A stretch of DNA of 64,000 nt from Pannonibacter phragmitetus DSM 14782 (GCF_000382365.1 NZ_KB908220.1:150805-214804), one strand, 5' to 3'; shown: positions 44,733 through 54,251, counted from the first letter of the stretch. Program-made: numbers and translations. The notes: generated by a model not told the origin, from the letters alone.

Positions 44733-46223
44733 TCAGCCGAGCAGGAAGGACAGCGCCACAAGCACGCCGGCGCCGAGCAGCGCAGCAGCCGGAACCGTCA
44801 CCACCCAGGCAGCCAGGATCGTCATCACATGAGCGCGGCGGACGAGGAAGCGGCGCTTCTGCTCCTCACGGTTCCTGATCGGACGCAGACGCTTGCCCTT
44901 GCCCGCGCCATCCGCCATGACAGTCAACCGCGACCCGACGCGCTGGGTTTCCCATTCGCGGAAGAAACCAACACCGAAGACGCCGCCGACAGCCACATGG
45001 GTGGTGCTGACGGGCAGACCCAGAGCGGAGGCAAGGATCACCGTCACGGCGGTCGCGAGCGCCACGCAATAGGCCCGGATCGGATTGAGCTTGGTGATCT
45101 GCTGGCCGACAAGGTGGATGAGGCGCGGACCGAACAGCACCAGTCCAAGCGAAATGCCAATGGCGCCGATGACCATCACCCAGAGCGGGATCTCCACCTG
45201 ATTGACCGTATGACCGGACTTGATCACCCCTGCAATGGCAGCCACCGGGCCCACCGCATTGGCCACATCATTGGCCCCATGGGCAAAGGACATGAGCGCT
45301 GCCGCACAGACTAGCGGCAGGGAAAACAGGCGGCGGACAGACTGGTTGCGGTTTTCCATGCCCCGCGCCTGACGGCGCACATAGGGCCGGGCCAGCAGCC
45401 AGGACACGGCGGCAACCCCAAGTCCGGCCAGCATGGCCCCAGGCAGCTTGAGCCCGGCGGCAGGAAAGGCTTTCATCACGATGTAGGTGCTGAAAACGCC
45501 CGTCATCGCGGCAATGAGAATGGGCACCCAGAAGCGGGAAGCCGCAATCTTGTCCGGCTGGTAGACTGTGACATTGCGGACGAAGGCAAGAAAGACAGCG
45601 GCCAGAATGCCGCCAAGCACCGGTGATGTGACCCAGCTGATGGCAATGCCGCCCAGCGTCGTCCAGTTGACCGCCGCAATGCCTGCTGCTGCCGCACCAG
45701 CCCCGGCTACGGCGCCGACAATGGCCTGCGTGGTGGAGACGGGAGCGCCGATCCAGGTGGCAAGATTGACCCAGACACCCGCCGCCACCAGCGCCGAAAG
45801 CATGACCAGCATGAAGGCCTGAGGGTTGGCCAGATCCTGCGGATGAATGATGCCGCTGGAGATGGTGCCCACCACCTCACGCCCCGCCAGCAGAGCGCCG
45901 AGCGTTTCACAGACCGCCGCGATGGCGAGAGCCGACCCCAGCGACAGGGCGCGCGCACCAACCGCCGGCCCCATGTTGTTGGCGACATCATTGGCGCCGA
46001 TGTTCAGTGCCATATAGGCGCCGAGCGCGGCAGCGGCGATCAGCATGGAGCCGGAAACGCCACCGCCGACAAATTGCCAGGCAGCCAGCGCACAGACCAT
46101 GATGAAGACAAAGGAGAGGCCGGGCGCAACGAGACGGCGCGCAGCCGTTCCGGCTGCATCCTCGATATAGCCGATCCGGTCGAGATCCTTGTCGAGGGCA
46201 GATTGAGTTTCGGGTTTCTTCAA
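44733..46223 (-). CDS. Inorganic phosphate transporter, Pit/PHO4 family
   Basis: The 496-residue permease has about 11-12 transmembrane helices. The two PHO4 repeats are marked by NIGANDVANNMGPAVGARAL and AHGANDVANAVGPVAAI, with the paired substrate motifs GAPVSTTQAIVGAV and GLPVSTTHVAVGGVFG. It takes up phosphate (as metal phosphate) with protons or Na+. A cytosolic N-terminal extension and a hydrophilic loop near 430-460 are present. The start is TTG 46223, with GAGG 9 nt upstream. An inverted repeat lies just upstream. Confidence 0.93.
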   Translation of the reverse strand: MKKPETQSALDKDLDRIGYIEDAAGTAARRLVAPGLSFVFIMVCALAAWQFVGGGVSGSMLIAAAALGAYMALNIGANDVANNMGPAVGARALSLGSALAIAAVCETLGALLAGREVVGTISSGIIHPQDLANPQAFMLVMLSALVAAGVWVNLATWIGAPVSTTQAIVGAVAGAGAAAAGIAAVNWTTLGGIAISWVTSPVLGGILAAVFLAFVRNVTVYQPDKIAASRFWVPILIAAMTGVFSTYIVMKAFPAAGLKLPGAMLAGLGVAAVSWLLARPYVRRQARGMENRNQSVRRLFSLPLVCAAALMSFAHGANDVANAVGPVAAIAGVIKSGHTVNQVEIPLWVMVIGAIGISLGLVLFGPRLIHLVGQQITKLNPIRAYCVALATAVTVILASALGLPVSTTHVAVGGVFGVGFFREWETQRVGSRLTVMADGAGKGKRLRPIRNREEQKRRFLVRRAHVMTILAAWVVTVPAAALLGAGVLVALSFLLG

Positions 46224-46236
46224 CGTGCAGCGCCTC

Positions 46237-46273
46237 GCGGCGTCCCCAGTGACGTCCTACATGCGGACGCCGC
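46237..46273. promoter_or_regulatory. 9-bp inverted repeat in the pit leader
   Basis: GCGGCGTCC (46237-46245) and GGACGCCGC (46265-46273) are perfect inverted copies with a 19-base gap, 14 bp upstream of the pit start. It could fold in the leader mRNA near the ribosome site or act as an operator. I did not find a Pho box. Confidence 0.4.
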
Positions 46274-46323
46274 AGAGCACCCGCTACAGGTTTTTCATGA
46301 ATTGGCGCCGTTATTGCAGATTT

Positions 46324-46842
46324 TCAGGCAGCTGTAACCCGGTCGCGCTCTAGCCGCTTCAGGATATCCACCAGACCCGGCTCGCTGGCCAGCTTGATCG
46401 CTTCGGCAACCGGCAGCCAGCGGCATTCCCGCTCGCCTGCCTCGGGATAGTCCTCGGCCTGCGCCTGCGCCTCGATCAGAAAGACGAGCACATCGGTGTC
46501 GACGCGCAGGCCGCTGTCGAGGCCCTTGGTGGAACGGAAACGGCCATAGGGCTCCTGCGAGACCTTTCCGGTCACGCCCGCCTCTTCAAAGGCTTCGATC
46601 ATCGCCGTGCGGTGTGATCTGTGGTCCAGCTCCGGCCAGCCTTTCGGCAGGATCCAGCGCTTGGTGCCGCGTGAGGCAACCAGCAGCACCTCCAGCTGGC
46701 CGTTGCGCACACGATGGCACAGGGCCGCAATCTGCAGCCGTGCCGGGCGCAGGAAGAGGCCACGCAGAAGGCCCCACAGACGCTGTGTGGTAGACTGGGA
46801 CGTCACTGCCGGGTCCAGATATGAGGTCGCACTGTCCACCAT
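46324..46842 (-). CDS. Nudix hydrolase with an atypical Nudix box
   Basis: The 172-residue protein has the Nudix fold: LQIAALCHRV, RWILPKGWPE, the box region, and TDVLVFLIEAQ. The box reads GWPELDHRSHRTAMIEAFEE, then AGV. The first glutamate of the consensus is His and the Arg of REUxEE is Ile, while the E-x2-EE metal ligands are kept. Alphaproteobacterial relatives cleave diphosphoinositol or dinucleotide polyphosphates; the substrate here is unknown. An N-terminal extension (1-37) is outside the domain. It stands alone; AAAGGA 6 nt upstream supports ATG 46842. Confidence 0.85.
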   Translation of the reverse strand: MVDSATSYLDPAVTSQSTTQRLWGLLRGLFLRPARLQIAALCHRVRNGQLEVLLVASRGTKRWILPKGWPELDHRSHRTAMIEAFEEAGVTGKVSQEPYGRFRSTKGLDSGLRVDTDVLVFLIEAQAQAEDYPEAGERECRWLPVAEAIKLASEPGLVDILKRLERDRVTAA

Positions 46843-47068
46843 CGGACGTCCTTTCCCTCAACCGTGTGAAAGAAGAGGCCTGACAGGGGCGAAACACCCC
46901 CCTTAAAGGCTCAAATGAAAACTCTCGCCTTTAAGAAATGTTCATTCGAACCGGCAAGTCAAGGCATGCTCAGACAGAATGACGCCGATAATGCGACATT
47001 CCGTAAAGTCATCTTCAAAAAATCGAAAAATTTGCCGGCTAACTCGAAAATGCGCGCTTTGCAGCAAT

Positions 47069-47096
47069 CCGGAAGCGCAGTTTTCTGCGCTTCCGG
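47069..47096 (-). terminator. Hairpin after the nitrilase-family gene
   Basis: CCGGAAGCGCAG (47069-47080) pairs perfectly with CTGCGCTTCCGG (47085-47096) around TTTT, 10 bp past the stop of the minus-strand gene. There is no T-tract after it on the minus strand, so termination would be weak. The 264-bp gap 46843-47106 is otherwise AT-rich and gene-free. Confidence 0.55.
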
Positions 47097-47106
47097 CGCC
47101 ATGCCG

Positions 47107-48012
47107 TCAAGTGTTGAGATCCTCGCGTTCCACGGTGATTCCCTCCGCACTCCAGCTTCCCGGCCAGACCTCGGCCCCGCCGGCGCGCAGCTGGCGCACG
47201 GCATCGAGCGGCGGATGAACGATGAGGAAGGGCTCTTCTCCGGTGATGCCGCCCGTAGGCGCCAGGGTCGCAGCAATGCCCGTGAAGCCCAGTTCGGCTT
47301 CGCAAGGGGTGAACAGCGTCGCACCGGAGATATTGGTGTCATTCTGTGTCGTGCCGGTGGAGGCGCCCGTCACGCCGCAGACGGCAACGCAGGTCATCAG
47401 TTCCACCGCCCGCGCCTTGGCACAATCGAATACCCGGTGATAGCCGGAAAGCTGCGATGTCATGGAGGGCACCAGCAGCAGGTCGATCTTTTCCGGCGCC
47501 AGCAGACAGGACAGCGCCGGCATTTCCACATCAAGGCAGATGAGCATGGCCATGCGCACGCCCTCCAGCTCGAACACCTTCAGCCGCTTGCCGGGCTTGA
47601 GCGTCCAGCTTTCCGGATCCTTCTCGAAGGGTGTCAGCGCCAGCTTGTCGTGGGAATGGGCTTCTCCTTCCGGGGTGTAAAGCCAGGCCCGGTTGGTGAA
47701 GCCGCCGTCTTCCGCGGGCCAGGGTGTTGAACCTGCCAGAAGCGAAAGGCCGTATTTGCGCGGCAGATCCGCCAGTTGCGGCGCAATTTCCTGTGCAACG
47801 CCTGCCATGAAGGCCAGCTCGGATGTTGGCGCAAGTCCGTCCGGCTTGAACGAGAGGCAGGCCTCGATGGCATATTCCGGCAGCATCAGAAGCCGTGCAC
47901 CGCCCTCCTTTGCACGCTGCATGCGGGCTTCAATGGCGGCCACATACTCCGCCGGTGAGGCCGGTGCGAAGCCGAGATTGAAGGCGCAAAGGGCAATCGG
48001 AAAGTCAGTCAT
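47107..48012 (-). CDS. Carbon-nitrogen hydrolase (nitrilase superfamily)
   Basis: The 301-residue protein has the Glu-Lys-Cys triad of the nitrilase superfamily: Glu in LLMLPEYAIEA, Lys in HSHDKLALTPFE, and Cys in MAMLICLDVEMP. Members hydrolyse the amide or nitrile of small molecules. LCAFNLGFAPASPAEYVAAI at the start fits the strand-helix opening. The exact substrate is not predictable, and the flanking genes give no pathway clue. The start is ATG 48012. Confidence 0.88.
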   Translation of the reverse strand: MTDFPIALCAFNLGFAPASPAEYVAAIEARMQRAKEGGARLLMLPEYAIEACLSFKPDGLAPTSELAFMAGVAQEIAPQLADLPRKYGLSLLAGSTPWPAEDGGFTNRAWLYTPEGEAHSHDKLALTPFEKDPESWTLKPGKRLKVFELEGVRMAMLICLDVEMPALSCLLAPEKIDLLLVPSMTSQLSGYHRVFDCAKARAVELMTCVAVCGVTGASTGTTQNDTNISGATLFTPCEAELGFTGIAATLAPTGGITGEEPFLIVHPPLDAVRQLRAGGAEVWPGSWSAEGITVEREDLNT

Positions 48013-48107
48013 GGCCGGTCCATATGCTGTTGCGGGGCAAACTTACCCCTTCTGCATGACCGATTTAAGAGCGCTGGTAAAGAGACGGAAACGTGATCTG
48101 CGGGCGT

Positions 48108-48311
48108 TCAGCCCGGGATGCCCAGCTTGAAAAGGCTGAGCAAGGCAGCAACTGTCAGGCATTCCTGCAGGGGCACGGGAATGAAGCTGGACGGCAGCGG
48201 TGCAGGATCGGCATCCACGCCAGCGCGGACCTTGGCAAGGCCAGCGAGCGCCCGATCGGCGGAACGGTCCAGTTCCGCAAACACCGCTCTGAGTTCGTCC
48301 TGGCTCTTCAT
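48108..48311 (-). CDS. Small protein, unknown function
   Basis: The 67-residue protein starts MKSQDELRAVFAELDRSADRALAGLAKVRAGVDADP, an amphipathic charged half. It continues with a hydrophobic end (LQECLTVAALLSLFKLGIPG). ATG 48311 has GGGGA 4-5 nt upstream. It could be a small soluble or weakly membrane-bound protein. I do not recognise a family. It lies alone between the nitrilase and recJ genes. Confidence 0.55.
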   Translation of the reverse strand: MKSQDELRAVFAELDRSADRALAGLAKVRAGVDADPAPLPSSFIPVPLQECLTVAALLSLFKLGIPG

Positions 48312-48442
48312 CAGATCCCCGCGCTGTATCCTTCAGCCTGATGACTCTACCGCGTGCCCCTTACGGCATGGTTAATGCTCTGCGAATGGGGCAGAAAAAC
48401 GCAAAACCTGCCCCCGCGCGACCTATGCTGCCCGCAGGTCCC

Positions 48443-50275
48443 TCACAGCCGGTTCACCTGCGGGTCCGCAACATCCAGAATGCGCAGCTGCACCCGCTGC
48501 GCGCCCTGCCAGGTGTCGATGGAGAGGCTGCCCGCCACATGCAGCGTCTTGCCGCGTCCGGCCAGCAGCGCTTCGCCGAATGGCTTCTCGGCAGCCTTGA
48601 AGGCAATGCCCTTCAGCGTCTGGCCATCAGCACCGGCCAGCGTTGCCCGCACATGGCCATTGCCAACCACATCAGCATAGGAAATGCGGTGTGAGGGGAA
48701 GGCAAACACCGGCTCCGGATGACCAGCACCAAAGGGCCCGGCCAGTTCCAGCTTGTTCAAAAGCTCGATCGTTGCACCACCCGCCGTCAGCGCCGCATCC
48801 ACCTTCATCTCGCGGCTGGCGCTGGCGATCTCCACGTCCTCGCGCAGCATCTCGTTGAAGAAGGCAGTCAGCTCCCCTTCCCGCTCGCGCCGGACGGTAA
48901 GGCCGGCAGCCATGGCATGTCCGCCGCCTTTTTCCAGCAGCCCTTCCTCCACGGCCTTGCGCACGGCACGGCCAAGATCGACGCCGGGGATCGAGCGGCC
49001 GGAGCCGGTGCCCTTGCCGCTGGCATCATAGGCGATGGCAAAGGCCGGGCGGCGGTGGCTTTCCTTGAGGCGGGATGCGATCAGCCCGACGATGCCCGGG
49101 TGCCAGCCGTCAGAACCGGTCAGCAGCACAGCAGGATCTTCAGCCTGGATGCGGATGACGGCCTGCGCATCACCTTCTTCCAGCATCACCGCCTCCATCG
49201 CCTGCCGCTCGGCATTCAGCCGGTCCAGCTGTTCGGCAATGGCGCGGGCCTGCGCGCTGTCACGGGTGGTCAGAAGGCGGGCGCCAAGGGCAGCATCTCC
49301 GATGCGCCCGCCCGCGTTGATGCGCGGCCCCAGCAGGAAGCCCAGATGATAGGAGGACGGCTTGCCGCCCACCCGCGCCACATCCGCCAGCGCCGCAAGA
49401 CCGGGGTTGGAACGGGCATGCATGGAAATGAGGCCCTTGGTGACATAGGCGCGGTTCAGGCCCTTGAGCGGCACCACATCGCAGACCGTGCCAAGGGCAA
49501 CGAGATCGAGCAGCGCCAGCAGATCCGGCTCCCGGCGTCCGGCAAAGGCGCCGCGCCGGCGCAGTTCGCGGTTGAGGCCGACGAGAAACAGGAACGTGAC
49601 GCCCACGGCCGCCAGATGCCCCTGCCCCGACAAGTCGTCCTGCCGGTTCGGATTGACCAGCGCGCGCACCTGCGGCAGTTCCACGCCACACTGGTGATGG
49701 TCGATCACCACCACATCCAGCCCCAGCCGCGCCGCCGTCTCGAATGCCTCGAAGGAGGTGCTGCCGCAATCGACGGTCACCAGCAGCCGTGCCCCATCGT
49801 GGTGCAGCGCCTCGATGGCCGGGCCGTTGGGGCCGTAGCCCTCGATGATGCGGTCGGGAATATGAATCACCGCTTCCTGCCCCACCTCGGCCAGATAGCG
49901 GGAGAGCAGCGCGGAAGACGTGGCACCATCCACGTCATAATCGCCAAAGATGGCGATGCGGGTGCCGGACTGGACGGCATCAGCCACCCGCGCCACAGCC
50001 TGATCCATGTGAACAAGGCTGGAAGGGTCCGGCATCAGCCCCTTCAGCGTCGGGTCGAGAAAGGCTTCCGCCTCCTCCAGCGCCACATCGCGGGCCGCCA
50101 TGACGCGCGCGATCACATCGGCAAGGCCGAACCGCTGCGCCATGGCAAGGGCGGTGAGCGACTGCGCCTGTGTCAGCCGCTCACGCCAGATCTGTCCGTT
50201 TGCAGAACGTGTCACGCCCAGCACGGTGCGCCCGGTCTCCGAAGCGGCACCTGCAATAGGTCCGGCACCTGTCAC
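48443..50275 (-). CDS. recJ: Single-stranded-DNA-specific 5'-3' exonuclease RecJ
   Basis: The 610-residue exonuclease acts in recombination and mismatch repair. The DHH-family motifs are visible: IAIFGDYDVDGATSSALLSR, LLVTVDCGS, VVVIDHHQCGVELP and the later GGRIGDAALGARLLTT. The DHHA1 region has GSGRSIPGVDLGRAV and KGGGHAMAAGLTV, and a C-terminal OB-like domain ends with VQLRILDVADPQVNRL. The GTG start at 50275 has GGAGGG upstream and lies 15 bp after glpX, so glpX-recJ are co-transcribed. Confidence 0.94.
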   Translation of the reverse strand: MTGAGPIAGAASETGRTVLGVTRSANGQIWRERLTQAQSLTALAMAQRFGLADVIARVMAARDVALEEAEAFLDPTLKGLMPDPSSLVHMDQAVARVADAVQSGTRIAIFGDYDVDGATSSALLSRYLAEVGQEAVIHIPDRIIEGYGPNGPAIEALHHDGARLLVTVDCGSTSFEAFETAARLGLDVVVIDHHQCGVELPQVRALVNPNRQDDLSGQGHLAAVGVTFLFLVGLNRELRRRGAFAGRREPDLLALLDLVALGTVCDVVPLKGLNRAYVTKGLISMHARSNPGLAALADVARVGGKPSSYHLGFLLGPRINAGGRIGDAALGARLLTTRDSAQARAIAEQLDRLNAERQAMEAVMLEEGDAQAVIRIQAEDPAVLLTGSDGWHPGIVGLIASRLKESHRRPAFAIAYDASGKGTGSGRSIPGVDLGRAVRKAVEEGLLEKGGGHAMAAGLTVRREREGELTAFFNEMLREDVEIASASREMKVDAALTAGGATIELLNKLELAGPFGAGHPEPVFAFPSHRISYADVVGNGHVRATLAGADGQTLKGIAFKAAEKPFGEALLAGRGKTLHVAGSLSIDTWQGAQRVQLRILDVADPQVNRL

Positions 50276-50290
50276 GCCCTGCCCTCCAGC

Positions 50291-51286
50291 TCAGTCCAGA
50301 TGGAACTTTTCGACCTGGGTATGCTGGGCCTTGATGTAACGCACGGTGCCCGTCGAAGAGCGCATGACCACGGTGTGGGTGGTGATGCGTTCGCGGCCGA
50401 AGCGCACGCCCTGCAGGAAGTTGCCATCGGTCACGCCGGTGGCCGCAAACAGCACGTCGCCGCAAGCCATCTCCTCAAGCTGATACTTGCGCTTGATGTC
50501 GGAGATGCCCATGCGGTGGGCACGTTCCACCTGCTCGTCGCGGGTGATGACGAGACGGCCCTGCATCTGGCCGCCGATGCAGCGCAGGGCTGCCGCCGCC
50601 AGCACGCCTTCCGGCGCGCCGCCGATGCCGGCGTAGATGTCGATGCCGGTCTCTTCCGGGTCGGTGGTGTGGATGACACCAGCCACGTCACCGTCACCGA
50701 TCAGGCGGATCGCAGCGCCGGTGGCGCGGATGTCCTCGATCAGGCGGGCATGACGCGGACGGTCGAGCACACAGGCGGTGATTTCGGAGATCTTCACGCC
50801 CTTGGCCTTGGCCACATTGGCAAGGTTCTCGGCAATTGGGGCATCAAGGTCGATGATGCCGGCCGGATAGCCGGGCCCGATGGCCAGCTTCTCCATGTAG
50901 CTGTCCGGCGCGTTCAGCAGGCCGCCTGCCGGGGCCAGCGCGATCACGGCCAGCGAGTTCGGCAGGTTCTTGGCGCAGATGGTGGTGCCTTCCAGCGGGT
51001 CAAGGGCGATATCCACCTTCGGGCCCTGCTTGGTGCCGACTTCCTCGCCGATGTAGAGCATCGGTGCTTCGTCACGCTCGCCCTCGCCGATCACCACCGT
51101 GCCGTCGATCGGCAGGTTGTTCAGCTCGCGGCGCATGGCGTCCACGGCGGCCTGGTCGGCAGCCATTTCATCGCCGTGGCCACGCAGGCGGGCAGCTGCA
51201 ACGGCTGCACGCTCGGTCACGCGGGCCAGTTCCAGCGTCAGAATGCGGTCAAGCGAGCTTGAGGCTGCGGTTTCTTTCTTCGGCAT
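50291..51286 (-). CDS. glpX: Class II fructose-1,6-bisphosphatase
   Basis: The 331-residue enzyme hydrolyses fructose-1,6-bisphosphate in gluconeogenesis. The metal-binding segments GTVVIGEGERDEAPMLYIGE and IALDPLEGTTICAKN are typical of GlpX, as are YAGIGGAPEGVLAAAALRC and the closing SSTGTVRYI. The length is normal. It lies 46 bp after hom and 15 bp before recJ, the common hyphomicrobial order. Confidence 0.95.
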   Translation of the reverse strand: MPKKETAASSSLDRILTLELARVTERAAVAAARLRGHGDEMAADQAAVDAMRRELNNLPIDGTVVIGEGERDEAPMLYIGEEVGTKQGPKVDIALDPLEGTTICAKNLPNSLAVIALAPAGGLLNAPDSYMEKLAIGPGYPAGIIDLDAPIAENLANVAKAKGVKISEITACVLDRPRHARLIEDIRATGAAIRLIGDGDVAGVIHTTDPEETGIDIYAGIGGAPEGVLAAAALRCIGGQMQGRLVITRDEQVERAHRMGISDIKRKYQLEEMACGDVLFAATGVTDGNFLQGVRFGRERITTHTVVMRSSTGTVRYIKAQHTQVEKFHLD

Positions 51287-51332
51287 TGCAATCCCCTGAA
51301 CACATGAATGGGACCATCCTCACGGGATGGGC

Positions 51333-52664
51333 TTAAGACAGTTTCTCGATGCGGATCATCTGCGGCCGGTCAGCCACCACGCCCTTGGCCTCGATGGACT
51401 CCAGCGCCTGACGGACAGCCGTCTCGGAGGTCTCATACGTGATCAATATGACAGGCTGAGCTTCATGCACCTCGGTTTCGGCGCCATTAAGGCCACTGCC
51501 CGGCGCACGGCGGCGGCGCTGGACGATGGATTCCAGCGAGATATCCGCATCTGCCATGCAGCGCGCGATCGTCGCAAAGGCACCCGGACGGTCAAACACG
51601 GACAGGCGGATGTAATAGCCGCCCTCATGCATGCGCATGCCCGCGCGCTTGTAGTCGGTGAGCACGTTGCTCGGCGCACCCAGCGCCGGGGCAATGTCGC
51701 CACGGGCAATGTCGGCGATATCCGAAGCGACGGAGGATGCCGTGGCATTGCCGCCCGCACCGGGGCCAACCAGCACGACGCCGCCGACAAAGTCGCCATC
51801 CACCGCAACGGCATTCAGCACGCCATCGATACGGGCGATGGCCGAAGTCTTCGGCACCATGGTCGGGTGCACGCGCTGCTCGATGCCGCTTTCGGTCACC
51901 TGAGCGACGCCCAGAAGCTTGATCCGGTAACCCAGCTCATCTGCCGCCTTGATGTCGGCCGTGGTGATGGAGCTGATGCCTTCCAGATAGATGTCGTCGG
52001 CGCTGATCTTGCAGCCGAAGGCAAGGCTCGTCAGCAGCGCCAGCTTGTGCGCCGTGTCGTTGCCTTCGATGTCGAAGGTGGGGTCCGCTTCCGCATAGCC
52101 AAGGCGCTGTGCATCGGCCAGGCACTCGGCAAAGGACAGGCCCTCGCGCTCCATCCGGGTCAGGATGTAATTGCAGGTGCCGTTGAGAATGCCATAGACG
52201 CGGGTGACGGAATTGCCCGCCATCGCCTCACGCAGGGTCTTGACGATGGGAATGCCGCCCGCAACCGCCGCTTCATAGTTGAGCGAGACACCGGCCTTTT
52301 CGGCGATCCCGGCCAGTTCCACGCCATGGGCAGCCAGCAGCGCCTTGTTGGCGGTGATGACGTGCTTGCCGGAGGTGAGCGCGGCACGGACGCAGGCCTC
52401 GGCCGCACCAGAGGCGCCGCCGATCAGTTCCACCACAACATCCACATCGGCAGAGCGCGCCATTTCGGCTGCATCATCAAACCAGGTGACACCAGTGAGA
52501 TCGAGGCCACGGTCACGGGTCTTGTCCCTTGCGGTCACCGCAGTCAGGACAACGGGACGCCCGCACTTGCGGGCCAGTGCATCCCCATTCTTGGACAGGA
52601 GACGGATGAGCGAAGCTCCGACCGTTCCCAATCCCGCGACACCAAGTCTCAAAGCTGAAGCCAT
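51333..52664 (-). CDS. hom: Homoserine dehydrogenase
   Basis: The 443-residue enzyme reduces aspartate semialdehyde to homoserine on the way to threonine and methionine. The nucleotide motif is LGVAGLGTVGASLIRLL. The catalytic region reads YEAAVAGGIPIVKTLREA, with GILNGTCNYILTRME and ADPTFDIEGNDTAHKLALL. A C-terminal ACT domain (about 360-443: IRLSVFDRPGAFATIARCM) implies feedback control by threonine. It is downstream of the aminotransferase by 93 bp and upstream of glpX. Confidence 0.95.
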   Translation of the reverse strand: MASALRLGVAGLGTVGASLIRLLSKNGDALARKCGRPVVLTAVTARDKTRDRGLDLTGVTWFDDAAEMARSADVDVVVELIGGASGAAEACVRAALTSGKHVITANKALLAAHGVELAGIAEKAGVSLNYEAAVAGGIPIVKTLREAMAGNSVTRVYGILNGTCNYILTRMEREGLSFAECLADAQRLGYAEADPTFDIEGNDTAHKLALLTSLAFGCKISADDIYLEGISSITTADIKAADELGYRIKLLGVAQVTESGIEQRVHPTMVPKTSAIARIDGVLNAVAVDGDFVGGVVLVGPGAGGNATASSVASDIADIARGDIAPALGAPSNVLTDYKRAGMRMHEGGYYIRLSVFDRPGAFATIARCMADADISLESIVQRRRRAPGSGLNGAETEVHEAQPVILITYETSETAVRQALESIEAKGVVADRPQMIRIEKLS

Positions 52665-52757
52665 TGACGATATGTTCCGGTTGATGAGGGCCAGCGCCCG
52701 CCGCGGGGCGCCAGCCGGTTTAGTCCGGGTGCCGGGAAGTCCCGGCCTGTGAGAAGA

Positions 52758-53975
52758 TCAGCGCGCGGCGCTGACCGGCACGACGTTGTGCAACGTTTCA
52801 TCCGCCGTTTCAAGGAAACGGCGCAGGTTGCGTGCAGCCTGACGCAGGCGCTTCTCGTTTTCGACGAGGCCGATGCGCACATAGTCATCGCCATATTCAC
52901 CGAAGCCGATGCCCGGTGCGACGGCGATCTCGGCCTTCTCCAGCAGCAGCTTGGAGAATTCGAGACTGCCGAGCGCCCGGAACTTCTCCGGGATCGGCGC
53001 CCAGGCGAACATGCTGGCTTCGGGAGCCGGGATGTTCCAGCCGGCGCGGCCAAAGCTTTCCACCAGCACATCGCGGCGGCGCTTGTAGGTGTTGCGCATT
53101 TCCACGATGCAGTCATCCGGCCCGTTGAGCGCAGCCGTTGCAGCCACCTGGATCGGCGTGAAGGCGCCGTAATCGAGGTAGGACTTGACGCGGGCAAGCG
53201 CCGCCAGAAGCCGCTCGTTGCCGACGGCAAAGCCGACGCGCCAGCCCGGCATGGAGAAGGTCTTGGACAGGGAGGTGAACTCCGCCGTCACCTCGATGGC
53301 ACCCGGCACCTGCAGCATGGACGGCGGCGGCGTGTCACCGAAATAGATCTCGGAATAGGCCAGATCCGACAGGATGAAGATGTCGTGCTTGCGCGCAAAG
53401 GCGACCACATCCTTGTAGAACTCCAGATCCGCCACATAGGCGGTCGGGTTCGCCGGATAGCACATGATCACGGCAATCGGCTTGGGCACCGAGTGGATGA
53501 CCGCACGCTCCAGCGCGTGGAACACTTCCGGTCCCGGCTCGGCAGGAATCGCGCGGATCGCGGCACCGGCCATCAGGAAGCCGAAGGTGTGGATCGGGTA
53601 GCTGGGGTTGGGGCTCAGCACCACATCGCCCGGCGCGGTGATCGCCTGGGCCATGTTGGCAAAGCCTTCCTTGGAGCCGAGCGTCGCCACCACCTGGGTG
53701 TTGGGGTTCAGCTTCACGCCGAATCGGCGCTCATAATAGGCTGCCTGGGCCTTGCGCAGGCCGGTGATGCCCTTGGAGGCGGAATAACGGTGGGTGCGCG
53801 GGTCCTGCACCACTTCGGTCAGCTTCTCGACGATATGCGGAGGGGTCGGCAGATCCGGGTTGCCCATGCCAAGGTCGATGATGTCCGCGCCCTGCGCTCG
53901 TGCCGCCGCCTTGAGCTTGTTGACCTGCTCGAAGACATAGGGGGGCAGTCTGCGGGTCTTGTGAAACTCTTCCAT
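52758..53975 (-). CDS. LL-diaminopimelate/alanine-type class I aminotransferase
   Basis: The 405-residue PLP enzyme has DLGMGNPDLPTPPHIVEKL, SKEGFANMAQAI and MCYPANPTAYVADLEF. The PLP lysine is in SLSKTFSMPGWRVGFAVGN. Alphaproteobacterial copies beside hom are usually annotated LL-diaminopimelate aminotransferase, and closely related enzymes act as alanine transaminases (AlaC-like); sequence alone does not separate the two. It is first in the run aminotransferase-hom-glpX-recJ. A palindrome lies 68 bp upstream of its start. Confidence 0.9.
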   Translation of the reverse strand: MEEFHKTRRLPPYVFEQVNKLKAAARAQGADIIDLGMGNPDLPTPPHIVEKLTEVVQDPRTHRYSASKGITGLRKAQAAYYERRFGVKLNPNTQVVATLGSKEGFANMAQAITAPGDVVLSPNPSYPIHTFGFLMAGAAIRAIPAEPGPEVFHALERAVIHSVPKPIAVIMCYPANPTAYVADLEFYKDVVAFARKHDIFILSDLAYSEIYFGDTPPPSMLQVPGAIEVTAEFTSLSKTFSMPGWRVGFAVGNERLLAALARVKSYLDYGAFTPIQVAATAALNGPDDCIVEMRNTYKRRRDVLVESFGRAGWNIPAPEASMFAWAPIPEKFRALGSLEFSKLLLEKAEIAVAPGIGFGEYGDDYVRIGLVENEKRLRQAARNLRRFLETADETLHNVVPVSAAR

Positions 53976-54042
53976 GGCGCGGGCCTCGCGTTCCTTTTGC
54001 TGCTAGCCGAACACATCCGGCGGACGTTCTCCGCCAGATTCG

Positions 54043-54058
54043 CTGACCACCTGGTCAG
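54043..54058. promoter_or_regulatory. Palindrome CTGACCA-CC-TGGTCAG upstream of the aminotransferase gene
   Basis: Perfect 7-bp arms at 54043-54049 and 54052-54058 lie in the promoter region of the aminotransferase-hom-glpX-recJ run. A second, weaker repeat (GGCGGA-N5-TCCGCC) lies at about 54019-54035. The gene-free interval is 53976-54251. Confidence 0.45.
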
Positions 54059-54251
54059 ACGCAAAAAGGGGGACAGATGTCACCGTTTTCTGTGTGGCGC
54101 TCTTCTTATCAGCACCATTTCACTTGCGCACGCACCTTCAAGGGCCTGCACCGTGTTTTTTTGATGGCTCATGACAGTTCACAAGCCGCCCATCACAAGC
54201 CGGCGTCACCGCAAGCCGGTCAGTCCTGCAGGCACCCCGGAGCCTTGCTGT

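Noticed and set aside
48719..51262. An 847-residue plus-strand frame opposite recJ and glpX
   Set aside because: It spans two clear minus-strand genes and the gap between them, with no domain features.
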